Below are positions 33,952-45,408 of a stretch of DNA of 64,000 bases, one piece after another (the stretch's first letter is position 1; the number at the start of each line of letters is the position of its first letter). Source of the stretch: Perilla frutescens (taxonomy: Eukaryota > Streptophyta > Magnoliopsida > Lamiales > Lamiaceae). Below the pieces are notes generated by a model that did no database searches, was not told the origin of the DNA, and was given only the letters and a program-made list of their open reading frames with translations. The stretch is taken from positions 37,328,501 to 37,392,500 of the forward strand of contig BRKX01000004.1 in NCBI GenBank assembly GCA_026008535.1. Reading direction: 5' to 3'. Position numbers and translations under genes: made by a program.

Positions 33952-34435
33952 TTGGTCCAATTGGTATCAAATCTATTAATGATAAGATTAGGTTCAAACA
34001 AATTGTTATCACTTTTAAACCATTTTTATTCTTACAATATTTTTAATCTTATTTAATTAAGAGCTTTAATCATGGGTTCAATATGTTGAGTCTAGCCTAA
34101 TGGGTTACTATTTAAATAATCAAAGCTTGGTCAGGGTTCGAAACCCTTTGAATCATTTTAATCCGTTTTACTTCAATGATATTTTGAGCTAATAATGTTA
34201 TGTAAATTGAGGCATGAAATTATTTTCAAAAATCTATTGTGGTAAATGGTTAAGGTTTGACAATAGCATTACAGGTCCAAGGCTCAAAATCCCTTTGGCG
34301 TATTTTGTTGTTCTTTTGTGGCAAAACGTTTTCTAACTTTGAATAATAAATCAGTTTGGTCTTTTTAAATCAAGTTTATTTAGTTTAGTGGTCGTGGCCT
34401 ATTATTTTGGTATAAGAGGTTGTGGGTTCAAGCAC
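33952..34435 (+). repeat. Four tRNA-like A-box/B-box modules in LTR A
   Basis: Module 1: A-like TGGTCCAATTGG (33952), B-like GGTTCAAACAA (33991). Module 2: TAGCCTAATGG (34093) and GGTTCGAAACC (34135). Module 3: TGGTAAATGG (34240) and GGCTCAAAATCCC (34281). Module 4: TAGTTTAGTGG (34381) and GGTTCAAGCAC (34425). The A-to-B spacing is 39-44 bp, close to that in tRNA genes. Acceptor stems are not conserved. They may be decayed tRNA-derived SINEs or internal pol III promoters. Confidence 0.5.
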
Positions 34436-34907
34436 ACAATTTATTTAATTATTTTTGTTTTTATTTTATTCTATTTTATTTAACTTTGATTGAATTCAAA
34501 GATTAAGTCCATGATATGATAAATGGATATTTTGAAAATATCCTATGATCTTATAAATTTTAGTAAACTATAATTTTTAATATTTGAGATTAATATGTTC
34601 CTTTTCACGATCAAGGACTCCGTATAACCTAGGATTATTGTTCGACCGCCAAATGGCATCGTTTTACATTATTAAGTTAGGATCTCGGTCCCTTGACCAT
34701 TTCTATATAAGATTACATATGTTTAGGTTTAAGCATGCTTCAGATCACTCTTATGACTCAATGATTTCAATTAACACGTGGTTTTATATTTTAAAATCAC
34801 GCCATGTTTACGAGGAAAATATGTTTGTATAAAAGCATGCTTCAAAGTTCAAAATATTCTTTTTATGACTTATCGGAAGTTGCTAAACTCTATGGTTCCT
34901 GGTATGA

Positions 34908-35120
34908 GCACTTCGGTGCAGTATGAGCACTCCGGTGCGGTATGATATAGCACTTTGGTGCGGTATGAGCACTTCGGTGCAGTATGAGCACTCCGGTGCG
35001 ATATGATATAGCACTTCGGTGCGGTATGAGTACTCCGGTGCGGTATGATATAGCACTTCGGTGCGGTATGGCACAATTGTGCAATTATGGTACTACGGTA
35101 CAAACATGTTACTTCGGTGA
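34908..35120 (+). repeat. Array of UNCG-tetraloop hairpins in LTR A (11 hairpins)
   Basis: Hairpins of 12 nt start at 34908, 34927, 34950, 34969, 34988, 35011, 35030, 35053, 35071, 35090 and 35109. Main forms are GCAC-TTCG-GTGC and GCAC-TCCG-GTGC; others are GTAC-TCCG-GTGC, GTAC-TACG-GTAC and TTAC-TTCG-GTGA. Nine of eleven loops are UNCG closed by C-G; exceptions are UUUG (34950) and AAUU (35071). Spacers are GGTATGA or GGTATGATATA. Open frames across the array on both strands are by-products of the repeat. Confidence 0.85.
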
Positions 35121-35726
35121 AATTATTATGATAGGGAACCATATTAAGTTAACCTTCCGTATATTAATAAATATATATATTTTTTGCTATGGGCATAACA
35201 GTAAATACGTTAATATACAAACTATTTATTGAATTATCAAGCATATTTCAGAAATTAAAAATCTCATTGAGTGTTTTCTGGCACTCAGCCCATCTATTCT
35301 TCATAATATTTTCAGGTATTGGATGACGGCTGGCAGCTGACGTGGACCAATGTAGATTTCTTATTTTGTTGACCCTTTTATTATTTTTAATTATCGATTA
35401 TGTATATTTGTGGTCAATAAATATAATTTCTTTATGCTTCCGCTTCATGATTTGAAAACAATTAACTATTTTATGGACATTTGTGGATGTTGTGGTTTTT
35501 GGGCGCATTTTAAATGTCGAGAGTTGAATTTTGACTAGTCTTGGTCATACAGGTTTGAATAGTAAACTCATGTGAGCATGGGTATTTAAATATTTTAAAT
35601 GGAATGCTGCCCAAATTTTTGAGATCCAAAGAAAATGTTTATTTAGAATTGAGAAAAATTTTATGGTCTACTGTTTTGGTGTGTGTTTCGTTAGCACTTG
35701 GACTTTCGAGTTCGGGTAGCTACAGG

Positions 35727-35738
35727 TGGTATCAGAGC
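35727..35738 (+). other. Primer binding site (tRNA-Met type), internal 1
   Basis: TGGTATCAGAGC two bases after the LTR end, complementary to the 3' end of plant initiator tRNA-Met. It fixes the + orientation. Confidence 0.85.
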
Positions 35739-36861
35739 GGGTCTACGAATCTGTAGGCCTGCGGGATTATTTTTGAGATGTTAATGAAATATTATATAAA
35801 AGAAATTGTTATCTATTTATGGTCCCACGTCACGTCCCGCCTCGTCCAATCAGGTACAAAGTTTATATTAATAAATCTTTATTATTGAAAGTATATTTTG
35901 GGCAAATATGTGAGATTGTGATGAGTACTTACTTATTTACTATAATTATGTATTTGGAAAATGTGATATTATCCCACCATAGGATGAACCTAGACGAACT
36001 TTAATATTGTTAGATTGTCCTTATGTTTTCGCTAGCCTGGTGAACTATAATTAGACTCATTTATGTGATTCACGATAAATGATGAGAAATTTAGCTCCCA
36101 CTAAGAAACGTATCTTACCCCCTATTATGCGATCAAGATATTCAATGAGCAAGAGGGCAGCAAGATGGCTGAGGATTCTTCAAGACAAAAATTCAACATA
36201 AGCTATCAACGATGTTAACCATTTTTCTTGATAGTGGATTACTATATAGGAGTGCTTAACCTACATATAAGAGTGCGTAGTATTGTTGGTGAATTATGCA
36301 ATTTAGCATATTTATGGTGTACAGTATTGGCATAGAACATTTAACCTAATGCAATGGGAAAGAAGATGGCATCTCTTGCGATACGTGAACATCTACTCTC
36401 AAGCAAGACGCAATTTGTTGGGTCATTAAATAATTTTGGCAATATGACCACGGATCTCCAACAATAAAGGCGAAGCTCTAGGAGTCAAATAAGGATGTTT
36501 TAAATATGCATTTTAAGCGTCACCAACTATGCAACTGGGAAGCCACTCATTGGAGTAATTCCATATGTGACAACAATGCTGAAGCGATCAACATGATATG
36601 CATGAGAAAAGTCTATACGAGCTACTCTCATACGTATTTACCACCACGATATCGTTGAGGATTTTATATATTTGAAGAAAGGAAATATGGAAATGGACAA
36701 ATATGAAAATAGTTGAATAAGTATTATAAGAAGTACTGTATCGATAGAATTTCTACGATGATGATATTCGATGCCTCGTCATGCGTTCATGGAGGACATA
36801 ACTCGTGAAGACTTACATGGATTGCTCATGATATGGAATGCTTGAATTTCGGGATGAAATT

Positions 36862-36878
36862 CTTTTAAGGGGATAGAT
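36862..36878 (+). other. Polypurine tract, internal 1
   Basis: TTTTAAGGGGATAGAT directly before LTR B. Confidence 0.75.
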
Positions 36879-38277
36879 TTGTAACGCCCTAAAATTTAAT
36901 TCGAGCCCAATTTTATTTATTTAGGCCCAATTATTATTTGAACGAGAATGAATTAAGATTAGACAATAATTTTTGTCGAAACCCGGGTTTGGCCCAATTA
37001 CTCTGCCCATTTCAAAATTAATGTTAATCTCATTTTATTCTAATAAGAATCTATTTATTTTTAAGCCCAATTTATTTATATAAGAGGCCCAATAAAAAAA
37101 ATAAAAATAAAAGCCCAATAGGTATAATTTACATATGTGTGTGTGAATATATATATGTATCTTATATATGTGGGTGTGCGTGTATATATTTATATAAATT
37201 ATATGTGTGTGTTTGTCTATGTATATAAATATATAATTGTTCCTATCTCCAATATATATACATGAGAGTAAGAAAGAAATAAAAAAAAGGGAGGAAAGAA
37301 AAGGGGGAATCGGGGAATAGGAGAGAGAGAGGAGGGGAAAGATCAGAAATTGAGAGGGAGAGAAGGAAGGGGGCAGATCGATGGAAGAAGAAAAGAAAGA
37401 GAAGAGAGAAAGCAAGAGTGAGAGAGAGAGAGGGATTAGAGAAGAGATAGAGAAATGAGACGAGAGAAAGAAAGAGGGAAAGAGAGAGCAAGGGTTAAGA
37501 GAGGAGGGGGAAGCAGCTGGGTAGGTGGCCGGACTCCCACCGGCACCGGAGCAGCAATAGCAGGTCGCCGGAGTAGCAGCCGGACGCCGGAACACAGCTG
37601 CAGCAACCACGAAACTCGCTGCGGTCAGCCATCTTCGTCATCATCGTATGGGTCCGTTTCTTTTCCGTTCGACTTGATTTTCGGATATGTCGTACATTGA
37701 TATATGTTCTACGCTTTATCTTTTAATATCGTTAGTATCCGGTGGCCGGAAACCGGCCAAAACGCCGGAAAACAGAAGCTGTTACATTTCCGGACAGATT
37801 TCTTGCTTCAACTTATTTCGATTTTTTAGCCCTTTTTCTGTCAAAATCTGGTAATGCATATTTGAGGAACATTTTTAGATATATTTCTTAGCGTTCTATA
37901 GAAGTTGGAATTACTTGATTCGGAGTTTTGGTTGAGAAGATATGACTGGTTTACTGAAACTGGTACCAAGGTGAAAACAGGGGGAAATGTTTTGAAGATA
38001 TGTGGGTGCATTGGAGCTGAAGTTTTCTTAATTTAAATAAGTCGAGAACTATCCTTAGTGATGCTAAAGTGTTATTAGTATATTAGAAGGTTGGAAGCTT
38101 GAATCTTTGTGTGCTTTCAATATGGTTTGGTTGTAGAATTGATGCTAATCAGACCCATGTTTAGAAAAAAAAAAAAAATATTTCTCTTTTAATCCCTTTT
38201 TATTGCTTTATTTGATGATAATGATGATTAATCTAAAAAAAAAGAAAAAAAAGAGGGATATTATAGAAGGTGATATT

Positions 38278-38761
38278 TGGTCCAATTGGTATCAAATCTA
38301 TTAATGATAAGATTAGGTTCAAACAAATTGTTATCAATTTTAAACCATTTTTATTCTTACAATATTTTTAATCTTATTTAATTAAGAGCTTTAATCATGG
38401 GTTCAATATGTTGAGTCTAGCCTAATGGGTTACTATTTAAATAATCAAAGCTTGGTCAGGGTTCGAAACCCTTTGAATCATTTTAATCCATTTTACTTCA
38501 ATGATATTTTGAGCTAATAATGTTATGTAAATTGAGGCATGAAATTATTTTCAAAAATCTATTGTGGTAAAGTGGTTAAGGTTTGACAATAGCATTACAG
38601 GTCCAAAGCTCAAAATCCCTTTGGCGTATTTTGTTGTTCTTTTGTGGCAAAACGTTTTCTAACTTTGAATAATAAATCAGTTTGGTCTTTTTGAATCAAG
38701 TTTATTTAGTTTAGTGGTCGTGGCCTATTGTTTTGGTATAAGAGGTTGTGGGTTCAAGCAC
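38278..38761 (+). repeat. Four tRNA-like A-box/B-box modules in LTR B
   Basis: Same order and spacing as in LTR A. Module 3 here keeps the full TGGTAAAGTGG A-box form. Confidence 0.5.
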
Positions 38762-40083
38762 ACAATTTATTTAATTATTTTTGTTTTTATTTTATTCTAT
38801 TTTATTTAACTTTGATTGAATTCAAAGATTAAGTCCATGATATGATAAATGGATATTTTGAAAATATCCTATGATCTTATAAATTTTAGTAAACTATAAT
38901 TTTTAATATTTGAGATTAATATGTTCCTTTTCACGATCAAGGACTCCGTATAACTTAGGATTATTGTTCGACCGCAAAATGGCATCGTTTTACATTATTA
39001 AGTTAGGATCACGGTCCCTTGACCATTTCTTACGTTATGGTACATGGTTGGATAGGATTTAAGCACAAGACTAAGATATCGACTTTATGTATAGGATTTT
39101 ACCAAGATGACAAGCCTATGACGAGTTGAGCTCGAGGAATCAGAGGAACGAACCCTAAGTCACAGCTCTATCCCAAGATTTAAAATGAGGTGGGTAATTC
39201 TATACTCTTCTATGTGCAAATAGAATGTTAATCTATGAAATCATCTACAGAATGACTTTTGGATATGAATTGATATTATGATATGAAATCATTGTCTCGA
39301 TATATGATATCATACGAGATAGATATAGTAACACTTATAAGCAATGATGTTATGCTATTAATTAATGAAGGAATGAGATCTTGACGATTCATTCTAAGTT
39401 GTAACCTATGCTAGTGGACCATAAGTTAAGATTATTGTTCGATTGTCTATCATTTTCATCTATGTTATTAATTTAAGAAATCAGGCGCTTGACCCTTATG
39501 CTATGACTCATGATCAATACTCAAGCGTGTTAATACGATATGATCTTACAATAAAATCTTATTCAAGACGATAGACTTAGAACGAACATAGTACGATCAA
39601 AGTTTTAGCTACTATGGTTATAAGGTGGTTGATATCTATCCAATAAGCGATTTATGTTTCAAAATTATGTTATGCTTATGATGAAATATGTTTATGATAA
39701 GACATGCCTCAAAATATTTTTATGCTCAATGATATCTATTCAACACGTGGCTTGTGTTTCAAAAATGTATTCTATTTATGATAATATATATATATATATA
39801 TATTGATAAAGTATGCTTCAAAGTACTTTTATGGCCCTATGATTTATAGTCGACAGTGACTTATGTTCAAAAGCGTGATCTATATAAGATTACATATGTT
39901 TAAGTTTAAGCATGCTTCAGATCACTCTTATGGCTCAATGATTTCAATTAACACGTGGTTTTATGTTTTAAAATCACGTCATGTTTACGAGGAAAATATG
40001 TTTGTATAAAAGCATGCTTCAAAGTTCAAAATATTCTTTTTATGACTTATCGGAAGTTGCTAAACTCTATGGTTCCTGGTATG

Positions 40084-40217
40084 AGCACTTCGGTGCAGTA
40101 TGAGCACTCCGGTGCGATATGATATAGCACTTCGGTGCGGTATGATATAGCACTTCGGTGCGGTATGGCACAATTGTGCAATTATGGTACTACAGTACAA
40201 ACATGTTACTTCGGTGA
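40084..40217 (+). repeat. UNCG-tetraloop hairpin array in LTR B (7 hairpins)
   Basis: Hairpins start at 40084, 40104, 40127, 40150, 40168, 40187 and 40206: UUCG, UCCG, UUCG, UUCG, AAUU, UACA and UUCG loops. It has four of the GCAC-type units against eight in A and C. Confidence 0.85.
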
Positions 40218-40823
40218 AATTATTATGATAGGGAACCATATTGAGTTAACCTTCCGTATATTAATAAATATATATATTTTTTGCTATGGGCATAACAGTA
40301 AATACGTTAATATGCAAACTATTTATTGAATTATCAAGCATATTTCAGAAATTAAAAATCCCATTGAGTGTTTTCTGGCACTCAGCCCATCTATTCTTCA
40401 TAATATTTTCAGGTATTGGATGACGGCTGGCAACTGACGTGGACCAATGTGGATTTCTTATTTTGTTGACCCTTTTATTATTTTTAATTATCGATTATGT
40501 ATATTTGTGGTCAATAAATATAATTTCTTTATGCTTCCGCTTCATGATTTGAAAACAATTAACTATTTTATGGACATTTGTGGATGTTGTGGTTTTTAGG
40601 CGCATTTTAAATGTCGAGAGTTGAATTTTGACTAGTCTTGGTCATACAGGTTTGAATAGTAAACTCATGTGAGCGTGGGTATTTAAATATTTTAAATGGA
40701 ATGCTGCCCAAATTTTTAAGATCTAAAGAAAATGTTTATTTAGAATTGAGAAAAATTTTATGGTCTACTGTTTTGGTGTGTGTTTCGTTAGCACTTGGAC
40801 TTTCGGGTTCTGGTCGCTACAGG

Positions 40824-40835
40824 TGGTATCAGAGC
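40824..40835 (+). other. Primer binding site (tRNA-Met type), internal 2
   Basis: TGGTATCAGAGC two bases after the end of LTR B. Confidence 0.85.
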
Positions 40836-41960
40836 GGGTCTACGAATCTGTAGGCCTGCGGGATTATTTTTGAGATGTTAATGAAATATTATATAAAAAA
40901 AATTGTTATCTATTTATGGTCCCACGTCCACGTCCCGCCTCGTCCAATCAGGTACAAAGTTTATATTAATAAATCTTTATTATTGAAAGTATATTTTGGG
41001 CAAATATGTGAGATTGTGATGAGTACTTACTTATTTACTATAATTATGTATTTGGAAAATGTGATATTATCCCACCATAGGATGAACCTAGACGAACTTT
41101 AATATTGTTAGATTGTCCTTATGTTTTCGCTAGCCTGGTGAACTATAATTAGACTCATTTATGTGATTCACGATAAATGATGAGAAATTTAGCTCCCACT
41201 AAGAAACGTATCTTACCCCCTATTATGCGATCAAGATATTCAATGAGCAAGAGGGCAGCAAGATGGCTGAGGATTCTTCAAGACAAAAATTCAACATAAG
41301 CTATCAACGATGTTAACCATTTTTCTTGATAGTGGATTACTATATAGGAGTGCTTAACCTACATATAAGAGTGCGTAGTATTGTTGGTGAATTATGCAAT
41401 TTAGCATATTTATGGTGTACAGTATTGACATAGAACATTTAACCTAATGCAATGGGAAAGAAGATGGCATCTCTTGCGATACGTGAACATCTACTCTCAA
41501 GCAAGACGCAATTTGTTGGGTCATTAAATAATTTTGGCAATATGACCACGGATCTCCAACAATAAAGGCGAAGCTCTAGGAGTTAAATAAGGATGTTTTA
41601 AATATGCATTTTGAGCGTCACCAACTATGCAACTGGGAAGCCACTCATTGGAGTAATTCCATATGTGACAACAATGCTGAAGCGATCAACATGATATGTA
41701 TGAGAAAAGTCTATACGAGCTACTCTTATATGTATTTACCACCACGATATGGTTGAGTATTTTATATATTTGAAGAAAGGAAATATGGAAATGGACAAAA
41801 ATGAAAATAGTTGAATAAGTATTATAAGAAGTACTGTACCGATAGATTTTCTACGATGATGATATTCGATGCCTCGTCATGCGTTCATGGAGGACATAAC
41901 TCGTGAAGACTTACATGGATTTCTCATGATATGGAATGCTTGAATTTCGGGACGAAATTC

Positions 41961-41977
41961 TTTTAAGGGGGATAGAT
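41961..41977 (+). other. Polypurine tract, internal 2
   Basis: TTTTAAGGGGGATAGAT directly before LTR C. Confidence 0.75.
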
Positions 41978-43391
41978 TTGTAACGCCCTAAAATTTAATT
42001 CGAGCCCAATTTTATTTATTCAGGCCCAATTATTATTTGAACAAGAATGAATTAAGATTAGACGATAATTTTTTTCGAAACCCGGGTTTGGCCCAATTAC
42101 TCTGCCCATTTCAAAATTAATGTTAATCTCATTTTATTCTAATAAGAATCTATTTATTTTTAAGCCCAATTTATTTATATAAGAGGCCCAATAAAAAAAA
42201 TAAAAATAAAAGCCCAATAGGTATAATTTACATATGTGTGTGTGAATATATATGTATATATATATATATGTATCTTATATATGTGGGTGTGCGTGTATAT
42301 ATTTATTTAAATTATATGTGTGTGTTTGTCTATGTATATAAATATATTATTGTTCCTATCTCCAATATATATACATGAGAGTAAGAAAGAAATAAAAAAA
42401 AAAAGGGATGAAAGAAAAGGGGGAATCGGGGAATAGGAGAGAGAGAGGGGGGGAAAGATCAGAAATTGAGAGGGAGAGAAGGAAGGGGGCAGATCGATGG
42501 AAGAAGAAAAGAAAGAGAAGAGAGAAAGCAAGAGTGAGAGAGAGAGGGATTAGAGAAGAGATAGAGAAATGAGACGAGAAAGAAAGAGGGAAAGAGAGAG
42601 CAAGGGTTAAGAGAGGAGGGGGAAGCAGCTGGGCAAGTGGCCGGACTCCCACCGGCGCCGGAGCAGCAGTAGCAGGTCGCTGGAGTAGCAGCCGGACGCC
42701 GGAACACAGCCGCAGCAACCACGAAACTCGCTGCGGTCAGCCATCTTCGTCATCATCGTATGGGTCCGTTTCTTTTCCGTTTGACATGATTTTCGGATAT
42801 GTCGTACATTGATATATGTTCTACGTTTTATATTTGAATATTGTTAGAATCCGGTGGCCGGAAACCGGCCAAAACGCCGGAAAACAGAAGCTGTTACATT
42901 TCCGGACAGATTTCTTGCTTCAAATTATTTCGATTTTTTAGCCCTTTTTCTGTCAAAATCTGGGAATGCATATTTGAGGAACATTTTTAGATATATGTCT
43001 GAGGTTTCTATAGAAGTTGGAATTTCTTAATTCGGAGTTTTGGTTGAGAAGATATGACTTGTTTACTGAAACTGGTACCAAGGTGAAAACAGGGGGAAAT
43101 GTTTTGAAGATATGTGGGTGCATTGGAGCTGAAGTTTTCTTAATTTAAATCAGTCGAGAACTATCCTTAGTGATACTAAAGTGTTATTAGTATATTAGAA
43201 GGTTGGAAGCTTGAATCTTTGTGTGCTTTCAATATGGTTTGGTTGTAGAATTGATGCTAATCAGACCCATGTTTAGAAAAAAAATAAGAAATATTTCTCT
43301 TTTAATCCCTTTTTATTGCTTTATTTGATGATAATGATGATTAATCTAAAAAAAAAAGAAAAAAAAGAGGGATATTATAGAAGGTGATATT

Positions 43392-43875
43392 TGGTCCAAT
43401 TGGTATCAAATCTATTAATGATAAGATTAGGTTCAAACAAATTGTTATCAATTTTAAACCATTTTTATTCTTACAATATTTTTAATCTTATTTAATTAAG
43501 AGCTTTAATCATGGGTTCAATATGTTGAGTCTAGCCTAATGGGTTACTATTTAAATAATCAAAGCTTGGTCAGGGTTCGAAACCCTTTGAATCATTTTAA
43601 TCCGTTTTACTTCAATGATATTTTGAGCTAATAATGTTATGTAAATTGAGGCATGAAATTATTTTCAAAAATCTATTGTGGTAAAGTGGTTAAGGTTTGA
43701 GAATAGCATTACAGGTCCAAGGCTCAAAATCCCTTTGGCGTATTTTGTTGTTCTTTTGTGGCAAAACGTTTTCTAACTTTGAATAATAAATCAGTTTGGT
43801 CTTTTTGAATCAAGTTTATTTAGTTTAGTGGTCGTGGCCTATTGTTTTGATATAAGAGGTTGTGGGTTCAAGCAC
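43392..43875 (+). repeat. Four tRNA-like A-box/B-box modules in LTR C
   Basis: Same modules as LTR A and B, including the perfect B-box-like GGTTCGAAACC and A-box TAGTTTAGTGG. Confidence 0.5.
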
Positions 43876-45195
43876 ACAATTTATTTAATTATTTTTGTTT
43901 TTATCTTATTCTATTTTATTTAACTTTGATTGAATTCAAAGATTAAGTCCATGATATGATACATGGATATTTTGAAAATATCCTATGATCTTATAAATTT
44001 TAGTAAACTATAATTTTTAATATTTGAGATTAATATGTTCCTTTTCACGATCAAGGACTCCATATAATCTATGATTATTGTTCGACCGCCTAATGGCATC
44101 GTTTTATATTATTAAGTTAGGATCTCGGTCCCTTGACCATTTCTTACGTTATGGTACATGGTTGGATAGGATTTAAGCACAAGACTAAGATATCGCCTTT
44201 ATGTATAGGATTTTACCAAGATGACAAGCCTAAGACGAGTTGAGCTCGAGGAATCAGAGGAACGAACCCTAAGTCACAGCTCTATCCCAAGATTTAAAAT
44301 GAGGTGGGTAATTCTATACTCTTCTATGTGCAAATAGAATGTTAATCTATGAAATCATCTACAGAATGACTTTTGGATATGAGTTGATATTATGATATGA
44401 AATCATTGTCTCGATATATGATATCATACGAGATAGATATAGTAACCCTTATAAGCAATGATGTTATGTTATTAATTAATGAAGGAATGAGATCTTGACG
44501 ATTCATTCTAAGTTGTAACCTATGCTAGTGGACCATAAGTTATGATTATTGTTCGATTGTCTAGCATTTTCATCTATGTTATTAATTTAAGAAATCGGGC
44601 GCTTGACCCTTATGCTATGACCCATGATCAATACTCAAGCGTGTTAATACGATATGATCTTACAATAAAATCTTATTCAAGACGATAGACTTAGAACGAA
44701 CATAGTACGATCAAAGTTTTAGCTACTATGGTTATAAGGTGGTTGATATCTATCCAATAAGCGATTTATGTTTTCAAAATTATGTTATGCTTATGATGAA
44801 TTATGTTTATGATAAGACATGCCTCAAAATATTTTTATGCTCAATGATATCTATTCAACACGTGGCTTGTGTTTCAAAAATGTATTCTATTTATGATAAT
44901 ATATATATATATATTGATAAAGTATGCTTCAAAGTACTTTTATGGCCCTATGATTTATAGTTGACAGTTACTTATGTTCAAAAGCGTGATCTATATAAGA
45001 TTACATATGTTTAAGTTTAAGCATGCTTCAGATCACTCTTATGGCTCAATGATTTCAATTAACACGTGGTTTTATGTTTTAAAATCGCGTCATGTTCACG
45101 AGGAAAATATGTTTGTATAAAAGCATGCTTCAAAGTTCAAAATATTCTTTTTATGACTTATCGGAAGTTGCTAAACTCTATGGTTCCTGGTATGA

Positions 45196-45408
45196 GCACT
45201 TCGGTGCAGTATGAGCACTCCGGTGCGGTATGATATAGCACTTCGGTCCGGTATGAGCACTTCGGTGCAGTATGAGCACTCCGGTGTAATATGATATAGC
45301 ACTTCGGTGCGGTATGAGCACTCCGGTGCAGTATGATATAGCACTTCGGTGCGGTATGGCACAATTGTGCAATTATGGTACTACGGTACAAACATGTCAC
45401 TTCGGTGA
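45196..45408 (+). repeat. UNCG-tetraloop hairpin array in LTR C (11 hairpins)
   Basis: Starts at 45196, 45215, 45238, 45257, 45276, 45299, 45318, 45341, 45359, 45378 and 45397. The last unit is TCAC-TTCG-GTGA, where A and B have TTAC-TTCG-GTGA: a U-G pair replaced by C-G, keeping the stem. One unit (45238) has a stem mismatch (GCAC/GTCC); 45276 has a terminal G-U pair. Confidence 0.85.

Larger units (their letters stand above)
32528..35724 (+). repeat. LTR A of the gypsy-like element
   Basis: 3197 bp, TG...CA. Contains (GT/AT)n at 32783-32880, a GA-rich tract (about 32930-33180), four tRNA-like A/B-box modules (33952-34435) and a UNCG-hairpin array (34908-35120). Relative to B and C it lacks about 850 bp at position 34704 (B equivalents 39031-39880); the junction shares only CT with both sides. 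Confidence 0.85.
35725..36879 (+). other. Internal region 1 of the gypsy-like element (non-coding)
   Basis: 1155 bp between the primer binding site and the polypurine tract. No gag, protease, integrase or reverse transcriptase could be found in any frame; short frames (61 codons or fewer) have no domains. Confidence 0.75.
36880..40821 (+). repeat. LTR B of the gypsy-like element
   Basis: 3942 bp, TG...CA. Contains the segment missing from LTR A (39031-39880) and only seven hairpins in its UNCG array. Differs from A and C by scattered substitutions and small indels. Confidence 0.85.
40822..41978 (+). other. Internal region 2 of the gypsy-like element (non-coding)
   Basis: 1157 bp, almost identical to internal 1. 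Primer binding site at 40824-40835 and polypurine tract at 41961-41977. Confidence 0.75.

Noticed and set aside
34135..34145. A true tRNA gene in the LTR
   Set aside because: The B-box is good, but no paired acceptor stem or anticodon arm could be drawn, so only tRNA-like modules are reported.
34908..35120. CRISPR array
   Set aside because: Repeats are short and the spacers are themselves repeated; the organism is a plant and no cas genes are present.
34870..35142. Minus-strand open frames rich in His, Thr, Pro, Lys and Cys repeats (also at 45158-45430)
   Set aside because: They are translations of the hairpin array in three frames at once; frame-independent openness comes from the 19-23 bp repeat, not from a protein.
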